From OLB7 sp966250335 (GTDB taxonomy: Bacteria > Bacteroidota > Ignavibacteria > OLB7), in NCBI GenBank assembly GCA_966250335.1, contig CBINGZ010000012.1, positions 1 through 64,000 of the forward strand: DNA of 64,000 bases, read 5' to 3'. The notes beneath the pieces are model-generated. The model saw nothing but the letters and a program-made list of their open reading frames with translations. It was not told the origin of the DNA and searched no databases. The position numbers were made by a program, and so were the translations under genes. Numbering within the stretch: position 1 is the first letter of the stretch; each line of letters opens with the position of its first letter. Positions 43,519 through 53,074 of this stretch are shown in pieces.

Positions 43519-44646
43519 TCACCGCTGAACCACTTCGAGGAAAAGCTCCGCAAGATCGCGATGCGCCGCCTCCTCGGAGTATCTCGCCTCCACCCGCGCG
43601 CGACCGGCCGACCCCATGCGTCGCATCCTGTCGCGATCGAGTATGAGCGAACGGACGGCTTCGGCGAGGCGGCCGGGGTTCCCGGGCTCCACCAGAATTC
43701 CGGTCACGCCGTCGACGATCACCTCGCGCATCGCCCCCTGGGGGGTCCCGATCACCGGCCTTGCGGCGGCCATCGCCTCCAGCACCACCCAGGGAAGTCC
43801 CTCCGGCTTCACCGGCACGAAGGCGACGAGATCGCTCCCCTCCAGAAAGGCCTTCTTCGCCTGACCCGTGACGGGCGAGAGGAATTCGACGTTGCCGGCG
43901 ACGCCGAGCGAGTCGACGAGGGCGCGGCATTCCTGCTCATATCGCGGATCGATCCACTGACCGGCGAACCGGACAAGGAGGTCTGGGGCCGAGACGCGGA
44001 TCTCCGGAATCGCGGCGATCATGACATGGATCCCCTTGTCGCGGAAGAGGTTCGACATGTAGGCGATCGTGAACCTGGAGCCGGAGGGGCGTTCGGCGGG
44101 CTGAACATACGGATCGAGCGGGAGGCCGTTCGTAACGACACGAATCTTCCCCGACGGGATCATCCCGCTGAAGAGCTCCCTGAGCGGTTCGGCCAGCACC
44201 ACCCCCCGTTCCACCATCCTCATGCCGGCGCGCCCCACCAGACGGCCGACGGCGCCGTTGTCGTGCATGATGTCGAACCGCCCGGCGCGCAGATGGGCCA
44301 CCACCGGAATCCCGAGAGCCCGCGCCGGAGCCAGAAATGTCGTGTCGCGAAGAAATCCCCAGAAGCCGCGGGCTATCGAAACGTAGACGACGTCCGGTCT
44401 GCGGGTCAGGAGCGCCTTCAGGAACCCCGCCCCGTGGCGGAGCGCCAGCGAGACGTTGTTCCAGTCGAGCGTGCCGATGCCGTCGAACCCGTCGCGGTCG
44501 CTGATATCGAACAGATCCACCTGGAACCGTTCGCGGAGATATGGCGAGTCGACAAGCCTGCGCGTGGCGAACGCCGGGCCGATATGGGGCGGCGGCGTCG
44601 GGCCGACGATCAGAATGCGGGGAGGTGAACTGTTTCGGGAAATCAT
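43519..44646 (-). CDS. Family 4 glycosyltransferase
   Basis: A 375-residue GT-B protein with ILIVGPTPPPHIGPAF at the start and the C-terminal donor-binding part VAFVPVKPEGLPWVVLEAMA then ARPVIGTPQGAMREVIVDG, the usual E-x7-E layout. It transfers a sugar from a nucleotide to the growing glycan on the cytoplasmic side. Donor and linkage are unknown. Its start overlaps the stop of the next glycosyltransferase in ATGA (44643-44646). Confidence 0.88.
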   Translation of the reverse strand: MISRNSSPPRILIVGPTPPPHIGPAFATRRLVDSPYLRERFQVDLFDISDRDGFDGIGTLDWNNVSLALRHGAGFLKALLTRRPDVVYVSIARGFWGFLRDTTFLAPARALGIPVVAHLRAGRFDIMHDNGAVGRLVGRAGMRMVERGVVLAEPLRELFSGMIPSGKIRVVTNGLPLDPYVQPAERPSGSRFTIAYMSNLFRDKGIHVMIAAIPEIRVSAPDLLVRFAGQWIDPRYEQECRALVDSLGVAGNVEFLSPVTGQAKKAFLEGSDLVAFVPVKPEGLPWVVLEAMAAARPVIGTPQGAMREVIVDGVTGILVEPGNPGRLAEAVRSLILDRDRMRRMGSAGRARVEARYSEEAAHRDLAELFLEVVQR

Positions 44647-45860
44647 CTTCTTTCAATCGTTCTGTGAACCTTCTCCGCCGCGCGACGGCCCCGGCCGAGG
44701 GCGCGAAGAACCGCATCGCGATATCCCTCCGCGCTGAGCGTCAGGGTAAGATTCCGCGCGGCATGCTCAGCCGCCGCCTTCGACATCGCCGCACGCCGAT
44801 CGGGATCGCCCCCAAGCTCGTCGATCGCCCGCGCGAACCGTTCCGGATCGTACGGATCGACCACGACCCCGCCCGCTCCATCGACGACGACGTCGGCCGT
44901 GCCGCCGGCGAACTTCGAGGCGATGATCGGCAGTCCGGCCGCGGCCGCCTCCACCATCACCAGACCGAACACCTCGTAGATCGATGGAAATACGAGAATG
45001 TCGGCCGTCGCGTAGAAGAGGGGGAGTTCCTCCTGCTGCCGGTAGCCGTGCAGGAAGACCCTCCCCTTCAGCCCAGGTTCGCGGAGCCTCTCGCGGAGCG
45101 CGGGGGAGTCGCGATCGGGCCCGATGATATGCAATGCGATATTCCGACGGGAGCGCGAGAACGCGTCGAGCAGATGCGGCAGCCCCTTGTGCTCGACGTC
45201 GTATCCCACGAAGAGAAGGTGGCAGTCGAACGCCGCTCCGTCGGCCGTCCTGTAACGATCCCGCTCCGCGGCCGCGCGGCCGGAGGCGCGGAACTCCTCC
45301 ACCCGCTCCCTGAAGAACGCCGTGTCGACGACGTTGATCGCCACGGAGATCTTCCCCGCCGGAACACCGTGCTCCAGCAGGTATTCCCGCGACGACGACC
45401 CGTAGGCGATGAACCCGGTCGCGAACCTGTAGAACGGTACCCGGAACCGCTCACGAAGCATCGCGAAGCGATTATGCGGCGCCGTGTGGGCGTTCTCCCC
45501 GGTGTAGACCAGACAGGGGATACGACGCATCATGCAGTGGAGGAGAATCCGGAGCGCCGTGGCGTCCATCGCCCAGGCGAGGACCACGACCGCCGGCTCC
45601 ATCCGCCGGACCGTCTCCAGCGCCTCCGCGCTCCTCCCCTTTCCATGAGTATCGCTGAACGAGCAGTCGATCCCCCGGAACAGATCGTCCGAGAGAATCC
45701 ACGATCTGTCGCGCCGTCGGTTCCCCAGGAAATGAGCGTGAAACCGGCAACCCTCGGCGGTCAGAAGCCGCGCGATCTCCCGGTACTGCGGCAGCCTGTA
45801 CGGCGTGGGAGCGTTGGTGATATGCAGGACGAGCGCCCCGCCCCGACTGGTCCCGCTCAT
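44643..45860 (-). CDS. Family 4 glycosyltransferase
   Basis: A 405-residue GT-B protein with ALVLHITNAPTPYRLPQYRE near the start, LLFVGYDVEHKGLPHLLDAF in the middle, and ILVFPSIYEVFGLVMVEAAA then AGLPIIASKFAGG as the donor site. Gene ends overlap neighbours by 4 bases on both sides (44643-44646, 45857-45860), so it is co-translated with the glycosyltransferase after it and the polymerase before it. The start at 45860 was chosen from this coupling; the longer open frame upstream belongs to another reading frame of the polymerase gene. Confidence 0.88.
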   Translation of the reverse strand: MSGTSRGGALVLHITNAPTPYRLPQYREIARLLTAEGCRFHAHFLGNRRRDRSWILSDDLFRGIDCSFSDTHGKGRSAEALETVRRMEPAVVVLAWAMDATALRILLHCMMRRIPCLVYTGENAHTAPHNRFAMLRERFRVPFYRFATGFIAYGSSSREYLLEHGVPAGKISVAINVVDTAFFRERVEEFRASGRAAAERDRYRTADGAAFDCHLLFVGYDVEHKGLPHLLDAFSRSRRNIALHIIGPDRDSPALRERLREPGLKGRVFLHGYRQQEELPLFYATADILVFPSIYEVFGLVMVEAAAAGLPIIASKFAGGTADVVVDGAGGVVVDPYDPERFARAIDELGGDPDRRAAMSKAAAEHAARNLTLTLSAEGYRDAVLRALGRGRRAAEKVHRTIERR

Positions 45861-47332
45861 GGGAGCGCATCGTATCGTGGGCGCCCCGAACCTATCCGCC
45901 CGTGAGAGATCTGCCGGGCGTACGCCTCCTCGCCGTAATGCTGGAGCATCCGCGACATCTGATCGACGCGATGCTGCCGCACCATCGCCGACACCGTCCA
46001 GAAGAGAAGCCAGAGGGGAAGGGTGACACGGGCGATCTCGATATAATTGTCCATCGGCGAGAGCATGACGAAGTAGAGCGAAGTGATCACGAGCGACGTC
46101 GAGAGGGGGAGGAGCACCGGGTCCGCCACCGCCTTGGCGTAGCGCAGATAGCCGAGCGCCTTGACGGTCAGGAAGCCGTAGAGGAGAACCATGATGATGA
46201 GCCCGCTGAACCCGACCTCCGCCGCCGTCGCCAGAACGCTGGAGTTGGGGTTGTTCACCTGGATCGACCCGAAGAGCGATTCGAGTTGATAGAGCGGCTG
46301 GATATACTGCATCTGAACGTCGGAGAGATACGGCTTGTCGCCGAACACTGTTCGCAGGATGTTCGCCACCCCCTTCTTCTTGGAGGTCGAGATCTCGTTG
46401 GTGAAGGTGTAGTTGGCGCGGCTGACGTACGTTCCGGGGCCGCATCCGACGACGACCATGTAGGGATATTCCGAGAACATGTCGGCGGTGTTGAAGTACG
46501 ATTTCACCTTGCCGTAATCGGCCAGCACCGAAGGGTTCGCGGCCAGTTCGTAGAAATCCTCGTACTTCAGATCGAGCTCCTCCGACGCGCTGATGTAGGT
46601 GAAGGCGTAGTAGACGATCAGACCGAGGACCATCGCCACCGAGCCCATCCTGATGAACCTGCGGCCGTAGAGAACGGTGAGGAGGACGGCGTAGGAGATC
46701 AGGAAGGCAGGCATCGCCGTACGATACTGCAGCAGGATGAAGGTGATCGCCACGAAGCACTGTATCGCAATGCCGTAGATCGAGAGACGCCCCTTCACGT
46801 AGAACTGCCCCAGGAAGTATCCCCCCATCAGCACCAGAAACGCGCTGAACTGGTAGCAGTTGTTGCCGAACGTGCCGGAGACCTTGTCCGGATCGCCCGT
46901 GGCGATGAAGACCGGGATGTTCACCAGCACCACCACCGCCGCCTCCACGATGACGATCACGTTGATGAACTTCGCGACCCGACTCCCCATATCGAGCCGG
47001 TCGTGAATGACCTTGTTGAGCGCTATGAAGAGAAGCGGCCCCTCCAGCATCCCGAACATGAAGAGCACCACCGGTCCGAAATGGACACGTTCGTTGTTGA
47101 CGGCGCAGGAGACAAGACAGACGATGACGAAGAGGACCACCAGCCACGACACCCTGTGCTGCAACGCATGATCGGCGTCCCTGGAGGGACGCTGGGAGAT
47201 CGAGAGGAGCAGCAGGATCGGAATGACGATCAGATCCAGCAGGTCCACCGCCTTGGGGAGCACGCCGATCGTCTCCGAGAAGAAACGACTCACGAGGAGC
47301 ACCGCGAAGAACCCGACGATAAACTTGTTCAT
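45857..47332 (-). CDS. O-antigen/polysaccharide polymerase-like membrane protein
   Basis: A 491-residue protein with about ten to twelve hydrophobic helices (for example FIVGFFAVLLVSRFF, LLDLIVIPILLLLSI, SWLVVLFVIVCLVSC, VAMVLGLIVYYAFTY) and a large loop with VVVGCGPGTYVSRANYTFTN. This is the layout of Wzy/O-antigen ligase (Wzy_C-type) proteins, which join repeat units on the outer face of the inner membrane. Wzy sequences are very variable, so the call rests on topology and context: a flippase, glycosyltransferases and a sugar transferase are all in the region. Overlaps neighbours by 4 bases on both sides. Confidence 0.78.
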   Translation of the reverse strand: MNKFIVGFFAVLLVSRFFSETIGVLPKAVDLLDLIVIPILLLLSISQRPSRDADHALQHRVSWLVVLFVIVCLVSCAVNNERVHFGPVVLFMFGMLEGPLLFIALNKVIHDRLDMGSRVAKFINVIVIVEAAVVVLVNIPVFIATGDPDKVSGTFGNNCYQFSAFLVLMGGYFLGQFYVKGRLSIYGIAIQCFVAITFILLQYRTAMPAFLISYAVLLTVLYGRRFIRMGSVAMVLGLIVYYAFTYISASEELDLKYEDFYELAANPSVLADYGKVKSYFNTADMFSEYPYMVVVGCGPGTYVSRANYTFTNEISTSKKKGVANILRTVFGDKPYLSDVQMQYIQPLYQLESLFGSIQVNNPNSSVLATAAEVGFSGLIIMVLLYGFLTVKALGYLRYAKAVADPVLLPLSTSLVITSLYFVMLSPMDNYIEIARVTLPLWLLFWTVSAMVRQHRVDQMSRMLQHYGEEAYARQISHGRIGSGRPRYDALP

Positions 47333-48468
47333 AATGCGTGTCGATACACGATCGGACCGGGCTCGCCGGAAGGAGGAAGCATCGGAAGAGAGACAAGGGC
47401 CCGCTCCACGATCTCCCGCACCGCCCGAACCTCCAGCGAGTCGAGTCCCCCGGCCCCGGCGACCAGGGAGATCGACCGGTTGGACCACGGCCCGATATGC
47501 CGTGGATCGGTGGGACCGAAGAGAGCGACGGTCGGAGTCCCGACGGCGACCGCAAGATGCATGATTCCCGAATCGTTGGAAACGAGCAACGTCGCCCCCC
47601 GGAGGAGCGCGGCGGTTCCATCCAGATCGAACTCTCCGGCCGCATTAACGACCGATCCGCGCGCGGCTCTCCGGCAGACCTCCTCCCCCAGCCCCTGCTC
47701 CTCCGGTCCGCCGACCACCACGACCGAACGTCCGGCGTCGGCAAGTCCGGCGGCGACGGCAGCGAACCGCTCGGCCGGCCAGTATTTATCGCTCCGTCCC
47801 CCTCCCGGATGGATCGCAACGATCGAGCCCGACTCCATTCCTCGCGCCGCGAGCCATCTGTCGACGTGATCCGCGGCGGCGGGATCGGGATCGAAGCGCA
47901 TGGTGACCGGGCCCGCAGGATCTTCCCCGACAGATCTCACCAGATCGAGGTTGTGCTCCACGCGATGCCGGGAACGGTCGAGATCGAGAAGACGAGAATA
48001 GAGGAAGGAGAAATCACGGTCGTCGCGGTAGCCGTAATCGTACGCATGCTTCAACACGACACGGGCTCCCGATCTGAAGGCGACCCGGGAATGGGTCACG
48101 GTGTTCGAGGGGAGAGCGCCGAGGAAGATATCGATCTCCTTCCTTCTCAACTCCCGTCTGAACCGCTTCCCACCTCCGCGGCGACCGCCCCTGTCGAACC
48201 TGACGACCTCGACCGGAACGCCGCAGCGACCGATCACACTCCCGGCCGGCCCGTTGACGATCGCGACGATCCGCAGATCGGGACGGGAGTCGGCGATCGC
48301 GCGCAGCAGCGGAACGGCCATGAGGGCGTCGCCGAGCCCCGCGCCGCAGAGAACGGCGCAGCTCCGGGCGGAGCGCCAGCGGTCGCGGATCTCCGCCTCG
48401 TCCGTTACCGGACGACGCGCGATCAGCCGGATCACCCTGTTATACAGCAGTCCAATCGAACGGTTCAT
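47329..48468 (-). CDS. Family 9 glycosyltransferase (heptosyltransferase-like)
   Basis: A 379-residue GT-B protein of the LPS heptosyltransferase type. It has AVLCGAGLGDALMAVPLLRA at the start, IVAIHPGGGRSDKYWPAERF in the donor-binding half and LLVSNDSGIMHLAVAVGTPT, VALFGPTDPRHIGP further on. With hddA, hddC and gmhA in the same window, a GDP- or ADP-heptose donor is plausible. It overlaps the polymerase start by 4 bases and the upstream glycosyltransferase by 29. Confidence 0.88.
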   Translation of the reverse strand: MNRSIGLLYNRVIRLIARRPVTDEAEIRDRWRSARSCAVLCGAGLGDALMAVPLLRAIADSRPDLRIVAIVNGPAGSVIGRCGVPVEVVRFDRGGRRGGGKRFRRELRRKEIDIFLGALPSNTVTHSRVAFRSGARVVLKHAYDYGYRDDRDFSFLYSRLLDLDRSRHRVEHNLDLVRSVGEDPAGPVTMRFDPDPAAADHVDRWLAARGMESGSIVAIHPGGGRSDKYWPAERFAAVAAGLADAGRSVVVVGGPEEQGLGEEVCRRAARGSVVNAAGEFDLDGTAALLRGATLLVSNDSGIMHLAVAVGTPTVALFGPTDPRHIGPWSNRSISLVAGAGGLDSLEVRAVREIVERALVSLPMLPPSGEPGPIVYRHAL

Positions 48469-49621
48469 GATCTCCGAGCATGCCGGGGGGACGCGATGCG
48501 ACTCCGGAAAAGAATTTCACCACCTTGTGCGCGCCGGCCCGAAGGCCGTGGACCCCTTCGGCGTAGTTCCGCGCCTTCTCCCCCATCGCCCTTGCGCGAT
48601 CGGGGTTCTGAACCAGCGAACGGACATCGGCCACCAGACGGTCGTAGGCGCCGGAGAGAACGCCTATATCCTCCCGCGATAGAACGCTGTCGGGATCGAC
48701 CGTCAGCGACACCGTCGGCGTCCCCCGCAGCCACGCCTGGACGAAGGTGTTCGGGAAGCCTTCGTCCAGGCTGGTGTTCACGAAGAGGAGGGACTCCTCC
48801 AGCAGACGCTCCGCCTCCTCCTTCCGGAGTTCCGGGAGAAGCCGAAGGTTCTCCATGCCGGCGGCCATCTTCCTTATCGGCGCGATATATTCCTCCCTGG
48901 TGCGGCCGTAGACCAGCACGAAGTCGCACGGGAGGTCGGCACAGTCGCGCGCCAGCGACACGAACATCTCTCCCTGCTTTACAGGACGGTAGTTGGCTAT
49001 CCAGAGGACCTTCAGCCGCTCCGATTTGAGGGCCGGACGACCGAGCTCCGGATGGAGCGTCCTGAGCAGATGCGCCGATCTCCCGAGCTTTCCGCGGACC
49101 AGTTCCCGCTGTTCGCCGTGCTGCGCGACCAGATCGGTGGCGCCCTTCAGCATGCGGGAGAGCTGCATATCGGACCAGAGAAAATAGGGAAGCTTGAGCG
49201 CCCCCTTGAGCCCGACGCGCGATCTCACCTTCGAGAAATACATCGTCTCGAGCTCGGAATCGGCCGAGAGCCCGAAGACGAAGGGGACCCCGTTCCTGCG
49301 GCAGTACGCGAGGGGATGTCCGCTCTCCTGGAGCATGCCGCGTCCGCGCATGTAGATCACCGAGGGAGCGACCCGCTCGAGGATGGCATCGATCTCCCTG
49401 CGAGGTATCTGAAACCCGTAGGAAGGCTGCGGAAACCATTCGACATGATCGCCGTCGATCGTCTCCGGTCCGCTTTTTCCTCTCAGGCTGGGACAGAGGA
49501 ACACGACCTTCCAGCCCGCATCGGCCATGATGCGGCCCAGATTTCGGACCTGTGATTCCACTCCCCCCTGCTTGTCGATGATATGGTGAGTACCCGCCAG
49601 ACAGAGAACCGGACGCGACAT
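48440..49621 (-). CDS. Family 4 glycosyltransferase
   Basis: A 393-residue GT-B protein. The N-terminal acceptor half has THHIIDKQGGVESQVRNLGR; the donor half has LKVLWIANYRPVKQGEMFV and LFVNTSLDEGFPNTFVQAWL then GTPTVSLTVDPDSV. The EGFPN phrase is common in family 4. Donor and acceptor are unknown. The start at 49621 is 59 bases after the stop of the epimerase gene on the same strand. Confidence 0.87.
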   Translation of the reverse strand: MSRPVLCLAGTHHIIDKQGGVESQVRNLGRIMADAGWKVVFLCPSLRGKSGPETIDGDHVEWFPQPSYGFQIPRREIDAILERVAPSVIYMRGRGMLQESGHPLAYCRRNGVPFVFGLSADSELETMYFSKVRSRVGLKGALKLPYFLWSDMQLSRMLKGATDLVAQHGEQRELVRGKLGRSAHLLRTLHPELGRPALKSERLKVLWIANYRPVKQGEMFVSLARDCADLPCDFVLVYGRTREEYIAPIRKMAAGMENLRLLPELRKEEAERLLEESLLFVNTSLDEGFPNTFVQAWLRGTPTVSLTVDPDSVLSREDIGVLSGAYDRLVADVRSLVQNPDRARAMGEKARNYAEGVHGLRAGAHKVVKFFSGVASRPPGMLGDHEPFDWTAV

Positions 49622-49680
49622 AGTATCGATATTGGAACGTGTCTACCCGGTTCGTTCGACCGGGTTCATGGCCGTGCATT

Positions 49681-50709
49681 TCAGACGGCCGGTGAGGTCT
49701 CTATCCGCTCCGTCTCGGATGACGCGGCAACGTATTCCCCCCTGTACCACTCCACGAAGAGCCTGATCCCCTTCTCGATCGGCATGGAGGGATCGTATCC
49801 CAGCGCGCGCGCGGCCGATATATCGGCATGCGTGAAGGGGACATCCCCCTGCTGTCCCGAATGCCGGGCAAGCTTCGGCTCGCACCCCACGGCGGAGGCG
49901 ATCGCGGCAATGAGATTGCAGAGCGATGTTGTCTGCGATTCGCCGATGTTGACGATCCGGAACCCGGAGAACCTCTCGGCCACCGACACGAATCCGGCGA
50001 CCGCGTCGGCCACGTAGGTGTAATCGCGGATCGAGGAGCCGTCGCCGTACATCGGCACCGGGTCGCCGTCGAACATGCATCTCACGAACCGATGGATCGC
50101 CATATCGGGCCGCTGTCTGGGGCCGTAGACGGTGAAGAGCCGCAGACAGGCGATCTCGATCCCGTAGAGATGGTGCCATGAATGACAGAGCAGTTCCGCC
50201 CCCTTCTTCGTGGCCGCATAGGGACTGACGGGACGGTCGGTCGGGGCCTCTTCGGTGAAGGGAACGGGGGAGGCCTCGCCGTAGACCGAGGAGGAGCTTG
50301 CGAAGAGCATGCGGCCGATCCCGCAGTTCCGCACCGCCTCCAGGACGTTCTGCGTCCCGGTCATGTTCACCCGGATATACTCCGCCGGATCGTGGATCGA
50401 GGAACGGACACCGGCTCGCGCCGCGAGATGATAGACCGTATGGATCTCCCTTCCCGTCATCGCCCGCTGAAGGAACGCCGCATCGCAGATATCCCCCTGA
50501 AGAAACTCGAAGCCGGAATGCGCCAGCGCGGAGGCCAGGTTTTTCCGCTTGATCGCCTCGGCATAGTACGGATCGAAGTTATCCACCCCGACGACACGAT
50601 GGCCGGCGGACAGAAGCGACTCCGTAAGATGCGATCCGATAAAACCGGCCGCGCCCGTCACCAGGCATGTAGAGCCCGGGACGATATGTTGACGAGTAGC
50701 TTCCTCCAT
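49681..50709 (-). CDS. UDP-glucuronate/UDP-hexose 4-epimerase-like protein
   Basis: A 342-residue extended short-chain dehydrogenase with NAD loop LVTGAAGFIGSHLTESLLSA, substrate region VDNFDPYYAEAIKRKNL, the catalytic SSSSVYGE and VSPYAATKKGAELL (Tyr and Lys present), and LRLFTVYGPRQRPDMAI. Such sequences are typical of UDP-glucuronate 4-epimerases, but UDP-glucose or UDP-GlcNAc epimerases are close. It supplies a nucleotide sugar for the glycan. The start at 50709 has a GGAGG-rich Shine-Dalgarno-like stretch 2 bases upstream. Confidence 0.85.
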   Translation of the reverse strand: MEEATRQHIVPGSTCLVTGAAGFIGSHLTESLLSAGHRVVGVDNFDPYYAEAIKRKNLASALAHSGFEFLQGDICDAAFLQRAMTGREIHTVYHLAARAGVRSSIHDPAEYIRVNMTGTQNVLEAVRNCGIGRMLFASSSSVYGEASPVPFTEEAPTDRPVSPYAATKKGAELLCHSWHHLYGIEIACLRLFTVYGPRQRPDMAIHRFVRCMFDGDPVPMYGDGSSIRDYTYVADAVAGFVSVAERFSGFRIVNIGESQTTSLCNLIAAIASAVGCEPKLARHSGQQGDVPFTHADISAARALGYDPSMPIEKGIRLFVEWYRGEYVAASSETERIETSPAV

Positions 50710-50895
50710 GCCTCCTCCTGTCGTTACGAACCTTCGGTGAACTGCAATTATATCGCGCAGGAACATCCGGAGTCCCCCTCCTGTACAGGGAACGTCGCGG
50801 TTTCCGGCTTCCGTGCCGGAGCCTGACGCCATCTATCGAAGATCGATGCCGTATCTCGAAGAGGTTGAATACATACAGACCTCTTCATCCGGACG

Positions 50896-51002
50896 GGCTC
50901 CCGAAGGGAACGCCGATTCGTGCCACAGGGCGATTTCAGATTTCTCCAGGCCCTGAAGAGCGGTCATTCTCCTCGTCTTCAACGGGGAAGAATGGCGCGC
51001 AT
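50896..51002 (+). repeat. Composite palindromic repeat, copy 3 (diverged)
   Basis: On the plus strand, GGCTCCCGAAGGGAACGCC (50896 on), GGCCCTGAAGAGCGGTCATT and CAACGGGGAAGAATGGCGCG follow each other in the same order and spacing as in the minus-strand reading of 41431-41321. It ends right at the stop codon of the FkbM gene (51003). The rest of the 50710-51002 gap shows nothing recognisable. Confidence 0.6.
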
Positions 51003-51845
51003 CTACGCCCCCGGCTTCATCCAGGCGGCGAGGGCGGAGATCAGTTCTCCGTCGAACGAGCGGGCGGCGAGGAAGGCTCCGCTCGCCAGCTCGTTCAGCG
51101 TTTCCGCGGTGACCCGGGGGAGTATCGGCGATAATCGCCTTACGATATAGCCATGTCGGTCGAGCACCCGGAAGACCCGCACCAGATCGGCGGCCCGTTC
51201 GGCCCCGGTGTTGCCGTGGATCTCGAAGTAGACCAGCGGCGAATGGCCGGCCAGCGTCCCGTTCATCCCCTCCACCACATACGGCTCGAACCCCTCGGTG
51301 TCGATCTTGATGAAATCGACCCGCTTCAGCCCGTACTTCTCGACGACCGCATCGACCGTGGTGATCGGGCTGACCATCTCCACGTACGGCTCCTTCGTAT
51401 CCTTGATCAGCGACTGCTTTTCCGGGCGGAAGCTCCCCTTGGCCGTGTTGAAGCGCTTGGAGACGATCCGCGCGCTCCCCGGCTCGTTGGAGAGTCCGGC
51501 GTTGACGACCTCCACCCGACCCAGGCGATTGGCGGCGACGTTCTTTCGCAGAAAGAGATAGTTGAGCCTGTTGGGCTCGAACGCCAGCACACGCCCGTCG
51601 CCGACCGCCCTGCCGAAATAGATCGTATACTCACCTATATGCGCCCCTATCTCGATCACCGTCTTCCCCTTCAGGTTCAGACTGGAATAGAGGCGTTCCT
51701 CCTCGTGCAGATCGGCGGGGCGTCTGTTGTAGAAGAGATTGCCGTAGAGCCGCATGCCGCCGGCAATGCCGTGCCGCATCGTGATCGGCATCACCTTGCT
51801 GAGCTGCAGCGCCAGCTCCTTTCTTACCCGTCGGATCACGTTCAT
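51003..51845 (-). CDS. FkbM-family methyltransferase
   Basis: A 280-residue SAM-dependent methyltransferase with VIEIGAHIGEYTIYFGRAVG as the SAM loop, VLAFEPNRLNYLFLRKNVAA, and DFIKIDTEGFEPYVVEGMNG, the FkbM signature order. It probably O-methylates a sugar of the glycan. The start at 51845 (MNVIRRV) was chosen because the residues upstream in this frame read through the glycosyltransferase gene in a non-coding way. It follows that gene by 11 bases. Confidence 0.85.
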   Translation of the reverse strand: MNVIRRVRKELALQLSKVMPITMRHGIAGGMRLYGNLFYNRRPADLHEEERLYSSLNLKGKTVIEIGAHIGEYTIYFGRAVGDGRVLAFEPNRLNYLFLRKNVAANRLGRVEVVNAGLSNEPGSARIVSKRFNTAKGSFRPEKQSLIKDTKEPYVEMVSPITTVDAVVEKYGLKRVDFIKIDTEGFEPYVVEGMNGTLAGHSPLVYFEIHGNTGAERAADLVRVFRVLDRHGYIVRRLSPILPRVTAETLNELASGAFLAARSFDGELISALAAWMKPGA

Positions 51846-51856
51846 CGAGTACCGGT

Positions 51857-53074
51857 TCAGATTGACGATCGAGCGCGATCGGTCCCGCGCTTTGAAGTTC
51901 CGCGGGCCAGCTCCAGCAACCGCGCCGTGACCGCCGCTATGTCGAACGCTCTTCCGGCAAACGCGTATGCGTTCTCCCCCAGGGCGATCCGTTCCGTGCG
52001 ATCGGCGGCGAGCCTTGCGACGCACTCGGCCAGTTCTCCGGGGGTTGCCGGGACCAGACCCATGTCGTTCTTCCGTATGAGTCCGTCGGGATCGTTGGCG
52101 AGGCTGACGGTCGGAATCCCGTGGATGCACGCCTGGATCATCGTGTTCGGCAGCCCCTCGTATTCCGATGTAAGAACAAACAGATCGGAACGTTCCATCA
52201 GCCTGTTCCCTTCCTCCAGCGTGACACGCCCCACGTATTCGAACCCCGGCAGCCCGTCGGCGATCGCCAGAACGCGCCGGAGAATCGACCTGTCGGGAGC
52301 GTCGCCGGCCATCACGAACCGTGCGCGAACGCCTCGCAGCGCGACGGCAAGATCGGCGAAGAGCCAGGGGCGTTTGACATCGGTGAGATTCGCCAGCCAG
52401 AGGATCGTCGGGATCTCCGACTCCGGCCTGCGCAGCGGGGGGATCGGATGCCCCGACCCGAGGAGCACGGGGTCGAGGCCGTAGTTCCGCGCGAGCGTCG
52501 CGCGCTGTATATCGGTCTGCGCCAGCACCAGATCGGCACGGCGCAGGCTTCTCTCGATCATGATGTCGGCCACGGCAGCCTCGGCAAGCCTGAGCGGAAG
52601 AACGACCCGCGAACCCTTGCGGGCCAGGCGCTTGGCGACGAACTTCCATCGCGTTCCGCTGTTGTCGGAGTTGCTCGCCCAGATGAACGTTGCACGGCTC
52701 CTTCTGCAATAACGGCCGCAGGCGACGGTCTCGGGAAGCTTCCCGCGCTGATAGACGATGTCGGGATCGAACGCCCGAAGCTCCTCCGTCACCGCCGAGA
52801 TCCACCCGCCGAACAACTGGCTCCGAAGACCCCTCCCCGATCCGATCGAGACGACCCTGAGCCGCGGCCCCCCCTCGATCGGGATCGAGAGAGGCTGGGA
52901 AAGGATCACCAGCACCGTATGCCCCGTCCTCTCCAGTTCCCTCGCAATATAGTAAGACTGAACGCTGGAGCCCGCGACATGCGCGGCCGGGTCCTCCGGC
53001 CATGCCTGCGAGACGATCGCGACCCGAAGCCCCGACGGCGACGAATCGTGCGCCCCCCTACCGCCCCGTCCCAT
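51857..53074 (-). CDS. Family 4 glycosyltransferase
   Basis: A 405-residue GT-B protein: LRVAIVSQAWPEDPAAHVAG near the start, DIVYQRGKLPETVACG, IPTILWLANLTDVKRPWLFA, and the donor site FVLTSEYEGLPNTMIQACIH then GIPTVSLANDPDG. The start at 53074 overlaps the aminotransferase stop by 17 bases; an ATG 9 bases upstream (53083) is equally possible. Donor and linkage are unknown. Confidence 0.87.
   Translation of the reverse strand: MGRGGRGAHDSSPSGLRVAIVSQAWPEDPAAHVAGSSVQSYYIARELERTGHTVLVILSQPLSIPIEGGPRLRVVSIGSGRGLRSQLFGGWISAVTEELRAFDPDIVYQRGKLPETVACGRYCRRSRATFIWASNSDNSGTRWKFVAKRLARKGSRVVLPLRLAEAAVADIMIERSLRRADLVLAQTDIQRATLARNYGLDPVLLGSGHPIPPLRRPESEIPTILWLANLTDVKRPWLFADLAVALRGVRARFVMAGDAPDRSILRRVLAIADGLPGFEYVGRVTLEEGNRLMERSDLFVLTSEYEGLPNTMIQACIHGIPTVSLANDPDGLIRKNDMGLVPATPGELAECVARLAADRTERIALGENAYAFAGRAFDIAAVTARLLELARGTSKRGTDRARSSI

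Noticed and set aside
45861..47819. Extension of the glycosyltransferase at 44643-45860 into one 1058-residue reading
   Set aside because: The upstream part is Arg/Gly/Pro-rich, has no domain, and lies in another frame over the polymerase gene; the ATGA overlap fixes the start at 45860.
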